This document shows, one piece after another, positions 16,267 through 24,743 of a stretch of DNA of 64,000 bases; position 1 is the first letter of the stretch; each line of letters starts with the position of its first letter. Origin of the DNA: SIG672 sp045605765 (GTDB lineage Bacteria; Bacillota; Clostridia; Oscillospirales; CAG-272). The translations under genes and the position numbers were made by a program. The notes under the pieces are model-generated. The model was not told the DNA's origin. It did not search any database and saw only the letters and a program-made list of their open reading frames with translations. The stretch spans positions 1-64,000 of the forward strand of contig JAZUQQ010000057.1 of the NCBI GenBank assembly GCA_045605765.1, given 5' to 3'.

Positions 16267-16665
16267 TTGCATTTACAGGAATCGGGAGAGATGTATCTTG
16301 AAGCAATACACGTTCTTTCGGTAGAACGAGGAAGCGTTCGCTCGATAGACATAAGCGAGCATCTCGGATACTCTAAGCCGAGCGTCAGCAGAGCTGTCGG
16401 ACTGCTCAAAAACGGCGGATATATCGTCGTAGACAAGGAAGGCTTTATAGCTCTGACCGAGGCGGGCAAAGAGGTAGCCGAAAAAATATACGAGCGTCAT
16501 ACTCTTCTCACAAAATTTCTCTGCTCTATCGGCGTTGACGAGGAAACGGCATCCGAGGACGCCTGCAGGCTTGAACATGCTATCAGCGACAAGTCGTTTG
16601 CGGCGATCAAGCAATACGCGCAAAAGCAGCTTGATCTGAGAGAACAAAATAAAACAAAAAGCTAA
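16267..16665 (+). CDS. DtxR-family iron-dependent transcriptional repressor
   Basis: A 132-residue metal-sensing repressor with an N-terminal winged helix (about 1-65) and a helical dimerisation domain. It lacks the SH3-like third domain, so its size is that of MntR. The metal site, however, is DtxR/IdeR-like. Met9 sits where DtxR has Met10, His78 matches His79, and Cys100, Glu103 and His104 in the DACRLEH segment match Cys102, Glu105 and His106. MntR has Asp and Glu in place of this Met and Cys. I therefore expect Fe(II) rather than Mn(II) sensing. The start is TTG at 16267, chosen because of AAGGAGGG just upstream. No transporter is adjacent. Confidence 0.88.
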   Translation: MHLQESGEMYLEAIHVLSVERGSVRSIDISEHLGYSKPSVSRAVGLLKNGGYIVVDKEGFIALTEAGKEVAEKIYERHTLLTKFLCSIGVDEETASEDACRLEHAISDKSFAAIKQYAQKQLDLREQNKTKS

Positions 16666-16697
16666 TCAGTTTTACTGCTTAGCTTTTCTATTTTTTG
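16656..16697 (+). terminator. terminator overlapping the DtxR-gene stop
   Basis: AAAAGCTAA and TTAGCTTTT form the stem; the gene's stop codon lies in its left arm, and CTATTTTTTG follows. Confidence 0.7.
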
Positions 16698-16699
16698 TT

Positions 16700-17008
16700 T
16701 CAAAAATGAAATTCTTCCTCATCAATATCTTCGTTTACCGGGACCTCGAATTCTTCGTTAAATCCGTCGAAATCCATATAGTCCCCGCAGAGTGAGTCGA
16801 GAACGGTGAGACGGTCGTTTTCCTTCGATGCGCTCTTTATCATAAGAACGGTTCCCACTACGCCGCCGATAGCAGAAATTGCAAGGAAGGCTCCCGCAAG
16901 GCTTTTACGCTTTCCCCACTGTGCAAGCGACATAATAAGGAAGGATACCGACTGGATCAGCAGTACCAGCGCGATAGTAAATTTAGATTTTTCAATAGGG
17001 TTTTTCAT
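16700..17008 (-). CDS. small membrane protein of unknown function
   Basis: A 102-residue protein with two predicted membrane helices (about 9-29 and 38-57) and an acidic C-terminal tail rich in Asp and Glu ending EEEFHF. I recognise no family. It lies about 30 bases downstream of prfB on the same strand and could share its transcript. The acidic tail is probably cytosolic by the positive-inside rule, since the loop between the helices carries KRK. Confidence 0.6.
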   Translation of the reverse strand: MKNPIEKSKFTIALVLLIQSVSFLIMSLAQWGKRKSLAGAFLAISAIGGVVGTVLMIKSASKENDRLTVLDSLCGDYMDFDGFNEEFEVPVNEDIDEEEFHF

Positions 17009-17038
17009 AGTTTTCCGCCTTTCTTATTTCTGTATAAA

Positions 17039-18145
17039 TTATTTTGAATTCATTTTAAGATAAGCATTGATAAATCCGTCAATATCGCCGTCCATTACCG
17101 CTTGAATGTTCCCGTTTTCAAATCCCGTGCGGGTATCCTTGGCAAGCGTATACGGCATAAACACGTAGGAACGTATCTGCGCGCCCCACTCGATATTGGT
17201 CTTGTTACCCTGAATATCCTCGATACGTTCGAGATGCTCGCGTTCCTTTATTTCCATAAGCTTACTACGAAGCATCTTCATCGCAGTTTCTTTATTTTGG
17301 AGCTGACTGCGCTCAGTCTGACAGCCGACGACTATTCCCGTAGGAATATGAAGAATACGTATCGCGCTATCGGTCTTATTGACGTGCTGTCCTCCCGCGC
17401 CACTCGAACGGTGCGCGGTAACCTCAATATCCTCGTCGCGTATCTCGATAGTTCCGTCATCGGTGAATTCGGGCATTACCTCGACAGATGCAAAAGAGGT
17501 CTGACGTCTGCCCGAAGCATCGAACGGAGAGATACGTACGAGTCTGTGAACTCCGTTCTCACTCTTCAAATATCCGTATGCATTAAGACCTTCGATCATG
17601 ATAGTCGCGCTCTTGATACCTGCCGCTTCGCCGTCAAGCATATCTATAAGCTTTACGTTATATCCGTGTTTTTCACCCCAACGGGTATACATTCTGTAAA
17701 GCATAAGCGCCCAGTCCTGAGCCTCGGTTCCGCCTGCGCCCGGGTGGAAGGAAAGAATTGCGTTATTTGCGTCGTACTCACCCGAAAGAAGTGCCGAGAT
17801 ACGCTCGCTTTCCATTTCCTGCGCTATCTTTTCGGTTTCAGAAACGACCTCGTCAGTGAAGGACTCGTCGTCCTCCTCGATAGCAAGCTCGGCAAGCGAC
17901 ATCGTATCCTCTATCTTCGCTATAAGCGAGTTAAACTGCTCTATTTTATCCTTGGACTGTTTAAGCTTTTGCAGTATTTTACCCGAGTTTGCTTGATCGT
18001 TCCAAAAGCCCTCTTCATATGTCTTTTTTTCAAGCTCCTCAACGATCTGTTCGTGTTCGTTTATTTTGAGCGCCTGCGCGAGTTCCTTCATATCCTCACT
18101 CATAGCGCGAAGCCTTTGCAGTGATTCTTCAAGCTGAATGATCAA
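17039..18145 (-). CDS. prfB: peptide chain release factor 2
   Basis: RF2 recognises UGA and UAA stops and triggers peptide release. The 368-residue protein carries the specificity loop SPF (in VRISPFDASGRRQ) and the catalytic GGQ (SSGAGGQHVNKTDSAIR). The start is TTG at 18145 with GGAGG five bases upstream. The N-terminal 25 or so residues are in the same frame as the rest. The usual programmed +1 frameshift (in-frame TGA near codon 25, behind a Shine-Dalgarno-like element) is therefore absent. Downstream lies a small membrane protein and upstream, after about 75 bases, nif3-trmK on the same strand. Confidence 0.96.
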   Translation of the reverse strand: MIIQLEESLQRLRAMSEDMKELAQALKINEHEQIVEELEKKTYEEGFWNDQANSGKILQKLKQSKDKIEQFNSLIAKIEDTMSLAELAIEEDDESFTDEVVSETEKIAQEMESERISALLSGEYDANNAILSFHPGAGGTEAQDWALMLYRMYTRWGEKHGYNVKLIDMLDGEAAGIKSATIMIEGLNAYGYLKSENGVHRLVRISPFDASGRRQTSFASVEVMPEFTDDGTIEIRDEDIEVTAHRSSGAGGQHVNKTDSAIRILHIPTGIVVGCQTERSQLQNKETAMKMLRSKLMEIKEREHLERIEDIQGNKTNIEWGAQIRSYVFMPYTLAKDTRTGFENGNIQAVMDGDIDGFINAYLKMNSK

Positions 18146-18218
18146 ATTAACCTCCGTATATCCGTATCTTTTACAGATTATGCTGTGTTTTTTTTGGGGT
18201 AAGCGTTTTTGGCAGGTT

Positions 18219-18989
18219 TTAAAGCGTTTTTATCGCATTACTCTCGAAAATCTCGACCTCAATCGAAGAATCGAATTCCTCGACCATATCGGCAAGAAGA
18301 TGAAGCACCTGATTTTCTGTGTGGAAATGTCCTGCTTCTATGACGTTCATCGGAAACTGCGAAGCATCTATCATGGCATTATAGGACATACTTCCCGTAA
18401 TATAAGTATCCGCACCTGCCCTATAAGCCGCTTCGAGAAGTCCCTTTCCGTCGCCTCCGCAGAGCGCAACTCTCGACACTTCAAGCTGAGCGTTTACAAG
18501 ATTTATCGCGCGGGCACCGAGCTGATCCTTAACGAAAAGCGCAAATTCCTCGGGATCGGAAGGCGTTTCTAGATTTCCTATCCTGCCTATCATATCGCTG
18601 TCGCCCGGAAGGAGCTCGATGTCCTCGACTCCTAAAAGATCTGCGAGCATATCGTTTACTCCGCCGTCAAGCGCATCAAGTCTGGTATGGAACGAAAAAG
18701 CACTTATTCCGCTTTTTATAAGCGTTATGACCTTGGACGAAACAATATCGTCGCCGCTTATATTTTTAAGAGGTCTGAAAACGAGGGGGTGATGCGAGAT
18801 TATAAGATCAAAGCCCTCAACTGCCGCGTAATCTACAGCCTCTGCAGTAATATCAAGCGCAAGAAGCACTCTTTCGATCTTCGCGTATTTGTCCGGACAG
18901 ACCATCATTCCGTCGTTATCCCATTCGCAGGACAGACTGCTGGGTATAAGCTTATCAAGATAAGAATAAAGCTCGTTTACAGTAGGCAT
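18219..18989 (-). CDS. Nif3-like dinuclear metal center protein
   Basis: A 256-residue member of the NIF3/YqfO family, annotated elsewhere as GTP cyclohydrolase I type 2-like; the true reaction is unsettled. The metal-binding residues appear in the expected places: LIISHHPLVFRPL near residue 65, HTRLDALDGGVND around 100, and the C-terminal EAGHFHTENQVLHLL. It is a short form without the inserted PII-like domain. Its start codon directly abuts the trmK stop, an arrangement (trmK-nif3) conserved in Firmicutes that suggests coupled translation. Confidence 0.9.
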   Translation of the reverse strand: MPTVNELYSYLDKLIPSSLSCEWDNDGMMVCPDKYAKIERVLLALDITAEAVDYAAVEGFDLIISHHPLVFRPLKNISGDDIVSSKVITLIKSGISAFSFHTRLDALDGGVNDMLADLLGVEDIELLPGDSDMIGRIGNLETPSDPEEFALFVKDQLGARAINLVNAQLEVSRVALCGGDGKGLLEAAYRAGADTYITGSMSYNAMIDASQFPMNVIEAGHFHTENQVLHLLADMVEEFDSSIEVEIFESNAIKTL

Positions 18990-19715
18990 TTAGTTATCCT
19001 CCGTATGATTGGAAGCGCCGATAAGCCCTCTGATGTCTGCGGCAAGAGAAATATCTGCCGAAACGTCGTAGCCTGCGCCACCCTTTGATTTTATCTTACG
19101 TTCGAGCTTTCGCAGATGAATAGAAGCGTATTCTCTGAAAAGCTTGGTGTTTTTTTCGATATTCACAGGTCCGAGAAGCGCCTGAACGGGCGAGATCTCA
19201 CCCGAAACGCCGGTATAAGTAAAGACACAGACCTGATATATCATATGTCCGTCCCTGACGAGCGACTCGTCCTCCACCGAATATCCTGCCTTAAAAAGAC
19301 CTTCGCGAAGCTCGGCAAACGAGGACATCGGCTGAATAAGAAGGCGCACTCCCTCTTTTTTAGTATAGTCGCACTCTGTGACTATTCTGAGTATAAGCTC
19401 TCCGCCCATTCCGCAGATCATAATATCGTCGGGACTGTGGCATTCTATGCCGTCAAGACCGTCGGTGCGATACACCGTCACCCTGTCCGAGACCTGATAG
19501 AACTTAACGTTATCGCGTGTGTGGACGAGAGGACCTTCCCTCACGTCGGTCGCAACCGCGCTTTTGGCTATTCCCTTTTTAAGCAGATATATCGGCAGAT
19601 ATGCGTGATCTGTGCCCACATCTGCGACGACCGCGTCTTGTCTTGCGAACCTTGCGACCTCTAGAAGGCGTTTCGAAAGGTCGGGAAGCGGAAAACTCCT
19701 GCTTTTGTTTATCAC
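18990..19715 (-). CDS. trmK: tRNA (adenine22-N1)-methyltransferase TrmK
   Basis: TrmK methylates N1 of adenosine 22 in the D-loop of tRNAs, using SAM. The 241-residue protein has an N-terminal Rossmann methyltransferase domain with VADVGTDHAYLPIYLLKKG at about 31-49 and the conserved PDDIMICGMGGELI. A C-terminal coiled region is rich in basic residues (HLRKLERKIKSKGG). The stop is next to the nif3 start. Upstream, after five bases, lies the DUF1858 gene, so the three probably form one transcript. Confidence 0.92.
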   Translation of the reverse strand: MINKSRSFPLPDLSKRLLEVARFARQDAVVADVGTDHAYLPIYLLKKGIAKSAVATDVREGPLVHTRDNVKFYQVSDRVTVYRTDGLDGIECHSPDDIMICGMGGELILRIVTECDYTKKEGVRLLIQPMSSFAELREGLFKAGYSVEDESLVRDGHMIYQVCVFTYTGVSGEISPVQALLGPVNIEKNTKLFREYASIHLRKLERKIKSKGGAGYDVSADISLAADIRGLIGASNHTEDN

Positions 19716-19720
19716 CCGAC

Positions 19721-19921
19721 TTATTTGGTTGCGAAATGATTATTAAGCTTGTCCACGAGTTCGTCTGCGTCAACGCCGTGAACCGAGCAAGCCATTTCGA
19801 TGCTCTCTCCGGTTGCTGAGGGGCATCCGAGACAGTGCATTCCTATTTCGAGGAAAAATTTAGCGGTGGAAACGTCTGCTTTGAGTACATCCCCGATTAT
19901 CGATTCCTTAGTAACTACCAT
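19721..19921 (-). CDS. DUF1858 domain protein, 66 residues
   Basis: A small protein consisting of one DUF1858 domain: VTKESIIGDVLKADVSTAKFFLEIGMHCLGCPSATGESIEMAC. The CLGC pair followed by a threonine/serine-rich turn is the family hallmark; it is found alone or fused to hybrid-cluster proteins. A redox or metal role is often supposed but not shown. It is the first gene before trmK-nif3 on this strand, five bases from trmK. Confidence 0.87.
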   Translation of the reverse strand: MVVTKESIIGDVLKADVSTAKFFLEIGMHCLGCPSATGESIEMACSVHGVDADELVDKLNNHFATK

Positions 19922-20038
19922 TTGCTTTATCTCCTTTTAAACGGTTATCCGATAGTATTATTATGGTTATTTAAAAATAATTATAACACAGAAAAATAAC
20001 CGTGTCAAGCACAAATAAAATTATTTTCCCTTTTCCTC

Positions 20039-20067
20039 TTGAATTAGCTGTAAAAATATGCTAAAAT
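20039..20067 (+). promoter_or_regulatory. sigma-A promoter of the HIT gene
   Basis: TTGAAT (20039-20044), 17-base spacer, TAAAAT (20062-20067) with an extended TGC. Confidence 0.6.
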
Positions 20068-20095
20068 TATAAAAAATCTCAAGGAGAAATTAAAT

Positions 20096-20434
20096 ATGGA
20101 CTGCCTTTTCTGTAAAATAATAAACGGTGACATTCCTTCAAAGAAGGTATACGAGGACGAAAACGTATTTGCCTTTTACGACATAGCTCCTCAGGCTCCC
20201 ATTCACATTCTCGTTATTCCGAAGATACACGTTTCCTCGATGGACGAGATATCATGTGAAAACGCCGATATAGTATCAAAGATATTCTCGGTAATTCCCA
20301 AAATCGCCGCAGATGCAGACCTTTCTAACGGTTACAGAGTTATCACTAACTGCGGCAGCGATGCCTGCCAGAGCGTAAAGCATCTGCATTTTCACATACT
20401 CGGCGGAGCTCAACTCAGCGAGAAAATGGCGTAA
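20096..20434 (+). CDS. HIT family nucleotide hydrolase (HinT-like)
   Basis: A 112-residue histidine-triad protein. It has CLFCKIINGDIPSKKVYED at the N-terminus, the zinc-type CxxC, and the catalytic HLHFHILGG near the C-terminus. HinT enzymes hydrolyse AMP-lysine-type phosphoramidates and can clear aminoacyl-AMP by-products. It is a single-gene unit between a promoter and a bidirectional terminator. The length is normal. Confidence 0.93.
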   Translation: MDCLFCKIINGDIPSKKVYEDENVFAFYDIAPQAPIHILVIPKIHVSSMDEISCENADIVSKIFSVIPKIAADADLSNGYRVITNCGSDACQSVKHLHFHILGGAQLSEKMA

Positions 20435-20440
20435 TAATTC

Positions 20441-20475
20441 AAAAAAACAAGCCGAAATTTCGGCTTGTTTTTTAT
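20441..20475. terminator. bidirectional terminator
   Basis: A-tract, AACAAGCCGAAA / TTTCGGCTTGTT stem and T-tract serve both the HIT gene and the convergent gene on the minus strand. Confidence 0.88.
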
Positions 20476-22298
20476 TGTGATAAGCACAAAAATTGCGCGG
20501 CGGTCTTGGTATCAAGTCTGCCAATAACATATTTTCCTCTTATCGTGCGAGGAAAATCGTTACCCACAACGTCCATAGCAATAGACTTTTCAAGAAATTC
20601 CTTCTGCTCGTCCATGGAAAACTCACTTGCGAGCGAAAGAAAAATCATATCTGATACCACGCTTCTTGCAAGTTTATTTTCCTTTCTTTCTTCAAGAGCA
20701 AACAAAAGAAGTTCAAGCGTTCTTTCCTCCCCAAGAAGATTTCTCACCGTCTTCTCGGAGAGCAAAACCGCCGTTGCTTGTGGCAAAAAGCATTTTTCTT
20801 TTCGTACTTTAAACCCATCATCGCATTCTAAGCTATAACAACTCGGACAGATGTACACTCCGTGTTCATTTCGTTCAAGCTCTCCGTAATAGATGTGTGA
20901 CAGATTATGTCTGCACACATCACAGTCGCCATATGCAAATCTCGGGCTTTTGATTCTCACCTCGCGCTCGGGAGCGTTGAGGGAAACTCGTTTTTCCTGT
21001 ATAAAATATTCTTTCACGCTTTCAAGCATTGCATTTGCTCTTCGCTCGGCACTGCCGTTATCGTTTGGCAATTTAAATGATTGTTCATTACAAAATTTCA
21101 CGAATCGAAGTATCGCGCACGCCGCCTCGACAGTCGCTTCAAGAGATCCGTGAAGCTGAACTCCCACACCCAAAATTTCATCGGAAATTTCACTTTCTAT
21201 ACCCGAAAAAGGCATCATTCCTCGTGAAATTTCATTTAATTGTGCATACATCGCACTTCTCAGCATCGCTAGATTTTCTCTAATAAATCCTGTATCTCCC
21301 GTACACTGTGCATAGTCAAGCATCGCAGACATAAGCCTTGCGCACCCAAGCGAGTAATTTGAAAAATATTCTTCTTTTTGAGTATCAAAGTTTCCGTATA
21401 TCTGATAAAAGGTCTTATCTTTATCAAACCTTTTACAGAAAAATCCAAGAGCCTTTAGGGCACGGTCGGAAAGGTCAAATTTGAGAAACGCCCGTACGAT
21501 ATCTTTAATCGCTTCGGTTTTGATAATCGGCTCGCCATGTGACGATATAACTCCGCCCTCCTTCGTCTGATGAGAAACAAGGAGCACAAGCGCGTCCTCC
21601 GCGGCATCGCTTTGCGTACGCGATAGTATGTTCTGCCAATAAAGTTCACTCTGTCTTGCTATTTGTGATGCGTCCTCAAAGTATGAGCCGTCTTCAAGCG
21701 CTTTACTTGCGTTTTTCACACATTCTTTACCGTCACCTGAGGCAAATATTATACGAGAGCTTCCCGAATAAATATATATCGAGCATCCGTCCGAGGCGAA
21801 TTTTGCATCGCCGTGTACGGCGACTAGTATTCGCGTTTCTTTGACGGTAGCCTCGCTCTTATAAAAAGGAATGCCTTTCGGTATTACAAGACAAAGCGCA
21901 TCACAGTTTTTGCGTCCTATTGGATAGCCTTTATAAAAGCTTTTCCGAACATAAGGCGGAATATTAAGTTTAAGCGTAAATGGTCTAATATTTTCACAGT
22001 ACCTGACAAATGTATCGTTAGTCACACTAATTACATCTATCATACGGATATCTTCGATAACTTTCTTTATCCTGTCTCCGCCTGCGAAATTATGGTATAT
22101 CTTTGAAAATATGCTATGTTTAAATGTTGCCGTTTTGCTGATTCGTCGACTTTCACTATGGTCGTAAATATCGTCAAACTCCGAGCTTACACCGAGAAAA
22201 GAAGCTGATGTATACCCGTCAGCATATATCTCGGATATTTCGCTTCCATTCAAATAAACGAGCATACTTCCATTTCCGAGCGCAGATTCTTTGTTCAT
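20472..22298 (-). CDS. six-hairpin-glycosidase-like protein with a zinc-knuckle insertion
   Basis: I do not recognise a named family. The 608-residue soluble protein begins ESALGNGSMLVYLNGSEISEIYADG, which resembles the beta-sandwich start of GH15-type glucoamylase-like proteins. The middle and C-terminal parts look like an alpha/alpha toroid (YSLGCARLMSAMLDYAQCTGD, LHGSLEATVEAACAILRFVKF). Between them and the last helices, near residues 457-485, there is a CDVC...CPSC pair of pairs, as in a zinc knuckle or rubredoxin-like insertion. No signal peptide is present, so it is cytosolic. It overlaps the DUF1836 gene upstream by four bases (ATGA). A glycogen-like or carbohydrate substrate is only a guess. 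Confidence 0.6.
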   Translation of the reverse strand: MNKESALGNGSMLVYLNGSEISEIYADGYTSASFLGVSSEFDDIYDHSESRRISKTATFKHSIFSKIYHNFAGGDRIKKVIEDIRMIDVISVTNDTFVRYCENIRPFTLKLNIPPYVRKSFYKGYPIGRKNCDALCLVIPKGIPFYKSEATVKETRILVAVHGDAKFASDGCSIYIYSGSSRIIFASGDGKECVKNASKALEDGSYFEDASQIARQSELYWQNILSRTQSDAAEDALVLLVSHQTKEGGVISSHGEPIIKTEAIKDIVRAFLKFDLSDRALKALGFFCKRFDKDKTFYQIYGNFDTQKEEYFSNYSLGCARLMSAMLDYAQCTGDTGFIRENLAMLRSAMYAQLNEISRGMMPFSGIESEISDEILGVGVQLHGSLEATVEAACAILRFVKFCNEQSFKLPNDNGSAERRANAMLESVKEYFIQEKRVSLNAPEREVRIKSPRFAYGDCDVCRHNLSHIYYGELERNEHGVYICPSCYSLECDDGFKVRKEKCFLPQATAVLLSEKTVRNLLGEERTLELLLFALEERKENKLARSVVSDMIFLSLASEFSMDEQKEFLEKSIAMDVVGNDFPRTIRGKYVIGRLDTKTAAQFLCLSQ

Positions 22299-22876
22299 TT
22301 TTCAAGTTTTGTAAAAAGCGTATTTGCAAGTGCTGCCGCAGTAGAGGCGAAATAAGCAATAATGATTATTTCTAGCGCGCCGTCAAGTCTCACCTTGGCA
22401 CCCTTGCATGGCTCAATATATTTCTCTGATGTCGTCTCTCTTATCAGCATACGAAGCTCATCTGCACTACTGTATCCTTTGTTGCTATAACGCTCGTATA
22501 TCTCGCATATATATCCGTAAAGCTCTGCCTCGGATATTATATCGTCGCTCGCGTCGTTTATCATTCCGTTTATATAATGCAGAATATAGTCTATCTTTTC
22601 GAGCATCATAGTATTTCTCATCATATTAATGATAAGTATTCTTGCAAGCTGCTCCTTGGAATATCTTTTATTTACCGTATTTCCGAGCCAGCCGCGCTTT
22701 ACCCAGTTTTGAAGGGTCGAGCCATCAACACCTGATATTTCCCTTATCTGACTAAGCATAAGTCCGTTTGAAACGAAAAATATTTTATTTAAAAATTCTA
22801 TTCCGCTGACCCCGTCAAAATCCCTCTTTTTAAGCACTGTACCCGGAATAAAACCCGTATCAATAGTATACTTCAT
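22295..22876 (-). CDS. DUF1836 protein with MerR-like helix-turn-helix
   Basis: A 193-residue protein with the DUF1836 pattern. A predicted DNA-binding stretch includes LMLSQIREISGVDGSTLQNWVKRGWLG and NKRYSKEQLARILIINMMRNTMMLEKIDYILHYING. Members are putative regulators with unknown targets. A hydrophobic C-terminal stretch (IIIIAYFASTAAALANTLF) could be a membrane helix. It is the first gene of a two-gene unit with the 608-residue glycosidase-like protein and has a strong promoter of its own. Confidence 0.8.
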   Translation of the reverse strand: MKYTIDTGFIPGTVLKKRDFDGVSGIEFLNKIFFVSNGLMLSQIREISGVDGSTLQNWVKRGWLGNTVNKRYSKEQLARILIINMMRNTMMLEKIDYILHYINGMINDASDDIISEAELYGYICEIYERYSNKGYSSADELRMLIRETTSEKYIEPCKGAKVRLDGALEIIIIAYFASTAAALANTLFTKLEK

Positions 22877-22907
22877 ACGCCTTACCTTCTTTTGTGAAAT
22901 TATTAGG

Positions 22908-22936
22908 ATTATATCACACGTTCACGAGATTGTCAA
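22908..22936 (-). promoter_or_regulatory. sigma-A promoter of the DUF1836 unit
   Basis: TTGACA (22936-22931), 17-base spacer, extended TGATATAAT (-10 at 22913-22908) on the minus strand. Confidence 0.85.
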
Positions 22937-23054
22937 GTAAAGTAAAAAAATTTTTACAAACTCATTAACAAATTGTTTTGCTGTTGACTTTTTTTGTTTG
23001 TTGTGGTAACATAATACGGTATGTAGGTTATTTATAAAAGAAAAAGGTATATAT

Positions 23055-24590
23055 ATGAGAGTTGATCAAAGAAAAATAGGTTCAATACTGTCATACGTAC
23101 AAATGGCGCTTGGCGTCATAATAAGTATAGTCTATACACCGGCTATGCTTCGCCTGCTCGGACAAAGCGAGTACGGACTTTACAATACGGTAGCTTCGAC
23201 TATCTCTATGATGTCGGTACTGAGCCTCGGGTTTAACAGCGGATATATCCGATATTACAGTAAATATAAAAGAAATAACGACAAGGAATCAATTTACAAG
23301 CTAAACGGTTTGTACCTTACCATCTTTGCCGTGATCGGTATAATTGCTCTGCTCTGCGGACTCTTCCTCTCGTTTAATCTCAACATGGTTTTCGACGAAG
23401 GTCTGTCGGCAAGCGAGTATAAGACGGCAACCGTTCTGATGCTCCTTCTGACCTTCAATCTCGCGGTTTCATTCCCGATGAGCGTTTTCGGAAACATCGT
23501 TTCCTCGCACGAGAAATTTATTTTCGCAAAGATATTCAGAATAGGAAAAACGGTTTTAGGACCTTTCGTCAACATTCTCCTGCTCCTAAGCGGTTACAAA
23601 TCGATAGCCATGGTCGCTTCGTCTGTAACTCTGGCACTGATCGTTGACGTAATCTATCTGTTCTACGTTTTCAGAGTATTAAAACAAAAATTCGTTTTCG
23701 GAGTTCCCGAAAAGGGAGTTTTCCAAAGTCTTTTTGCTTACACCGGATTTATCGCTCTCAATATGATAGTCGATCAGATAAATCTGAACATAGACAAGGT
23801 CCTGCTCACAAGATTTCACGGTCCGGAGGTTACCGCCGTTTACTCGGTCGGATATTCTCTGCACCACTATTTCCAGATGTTCTCGACATCAATATCCGGA
23901 GTATTCGCGCCTACCGTTCACAGGCTCGTTAACGAATCAAAGGATAACGTTGCCAAATTGAAGGAAACCCTGACCACACTTATTACAAAGGTCGGACGAG
24001 TTCAGTTCCTTATCCTTGCGCTTCTTGCAAGTGGCATTGTTTTCTTTGGAAAGCAGTTCATACAGTTCTGGGCAGGAGACGGATATGAAAAATCATATAT
24101 CGTTGCTCTTTTACTTGTAATTCCCTCAACGGTTCCTCTTATACAGAATGTTGGAATAGAGGCTCAGCGCGCTCAGAACAAGCATCAGTTCAGAGCTATC
24201 GCATACACTATAATGGCGGCTATAAATCTTGCGATCTCTATTTACCTCGGCAAAAAATACGGTGCGGCAGGAAGTGCCCTCGGTACTGCCATCGCGATAA
24301 CGCTCGCAAACGGACTTATAATGAACATCTATTATCACAAAAAGTGTAACATAGATATTATAAAGTTCTGGAAAAGCATACTCCGTATGTCAGTAGGTCT
24401 TATAATACCCATAATTACGGGAATTCTGATAACACGATTTGCAAATCTCACCAATATTTACGTATTTATCGGCGGCATCGCCGTTTACTCGATTATATAC
24501 GCTATCTCTATGTGGTTTATCGGAATGAACGATTACGAAAAGGAGCTCGTCACGGCACCGCTTAAAAAAATATTCAAAAAGCGCAGATAA
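23055..24590 (+). CDS. polysaccharide flippase of the MOP/Wzx type
   Basis: A 511-residue integral membrane protein with about 14 predicted helices, of the polysaccharide-transport branch of the MOP exporter superfamily. The N-terminus shows the typical IGSILSYVQMALGVIISIVYTPAMLRLLGQSEYGLYN, the region that begins most Wzx/RfbX-like proteins. It probably flips a lipid-linked saccharide across the membrane. Start ATG follows AAAAAGG. No glycosyltransferase genes flank it, so the substrate is unknown. A terminator follows. Confidence 0.88.
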   Translation: MRVDQRKIGSILSYVQMALGVIISIVYTPAMLRLLGQSEYGLYNTVASTISMMSVLSLGFNSGYIRYYSKYKRNNDKESIYKLNGLYLTIFAVIGIIALLCGLFLSFNLNMVFDEGLSASEYKTATVLMLLLTFNLAVSFPMSVFGNIVSSHEKFIFAKIFRIGKTVLGPFVNILLLLSGYKSIAMVASSVTLALIVDVIYLFYVFRVLKQKFVFGVPEKGVFQSLFAYTGFIALNMIVDQINLNIDKVLLTRFHGPEVTAVYSVGYSLHHYFQMFSTSISGVFAPTVHRLVNESKDNVAKLKETLTTLITKVGRVQFLILALLASGIVFFGKQFIQFWAGDGYEKSYIVALLLVIPSTVPLIQNVGIEAQRAQNKHQFRAIAYTIMAAINLAISIYLGKKYGAAGSALGTAIAITLANGLIMNIYYHKKCNIDIIKFWKSILRMSVGLIIPIITGILITRFANLTNIYVFIGGIAVYSIIYAISMWFIGMNDYEKELVTAPLKKIFKKRR

Positions 24591-24598
24591 AATATGCC

Positions 24599-24635
24599 TC
24601 GACCCTCGCCTAATATTTCGCGAGGGTCATTTTAT
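24599..24635 (+). terminator. intrinsic terminator after the flippase gene
   Basis: GACCCTCGC / GCGAGGGTC stem with a ten-base loop, then ATTTTAT. Confidence 0.82.
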
Positions 24636-24743
24636 AAAATACATTCTCTTTATCTACCTAGATTGCACAATTATTTTAACTGATTTTTGAAATTTTTAAA
24701 GCGCATCTGAGTAAGATCATTTGCCAAATTCAAAGGAGATTTT

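Noticed and set aside
17102..18124. Plus-strand open frame of 340 codons
   Set aside because: Antisense shadow of prfB, cysteine- and arginine-rich without domain pattern.
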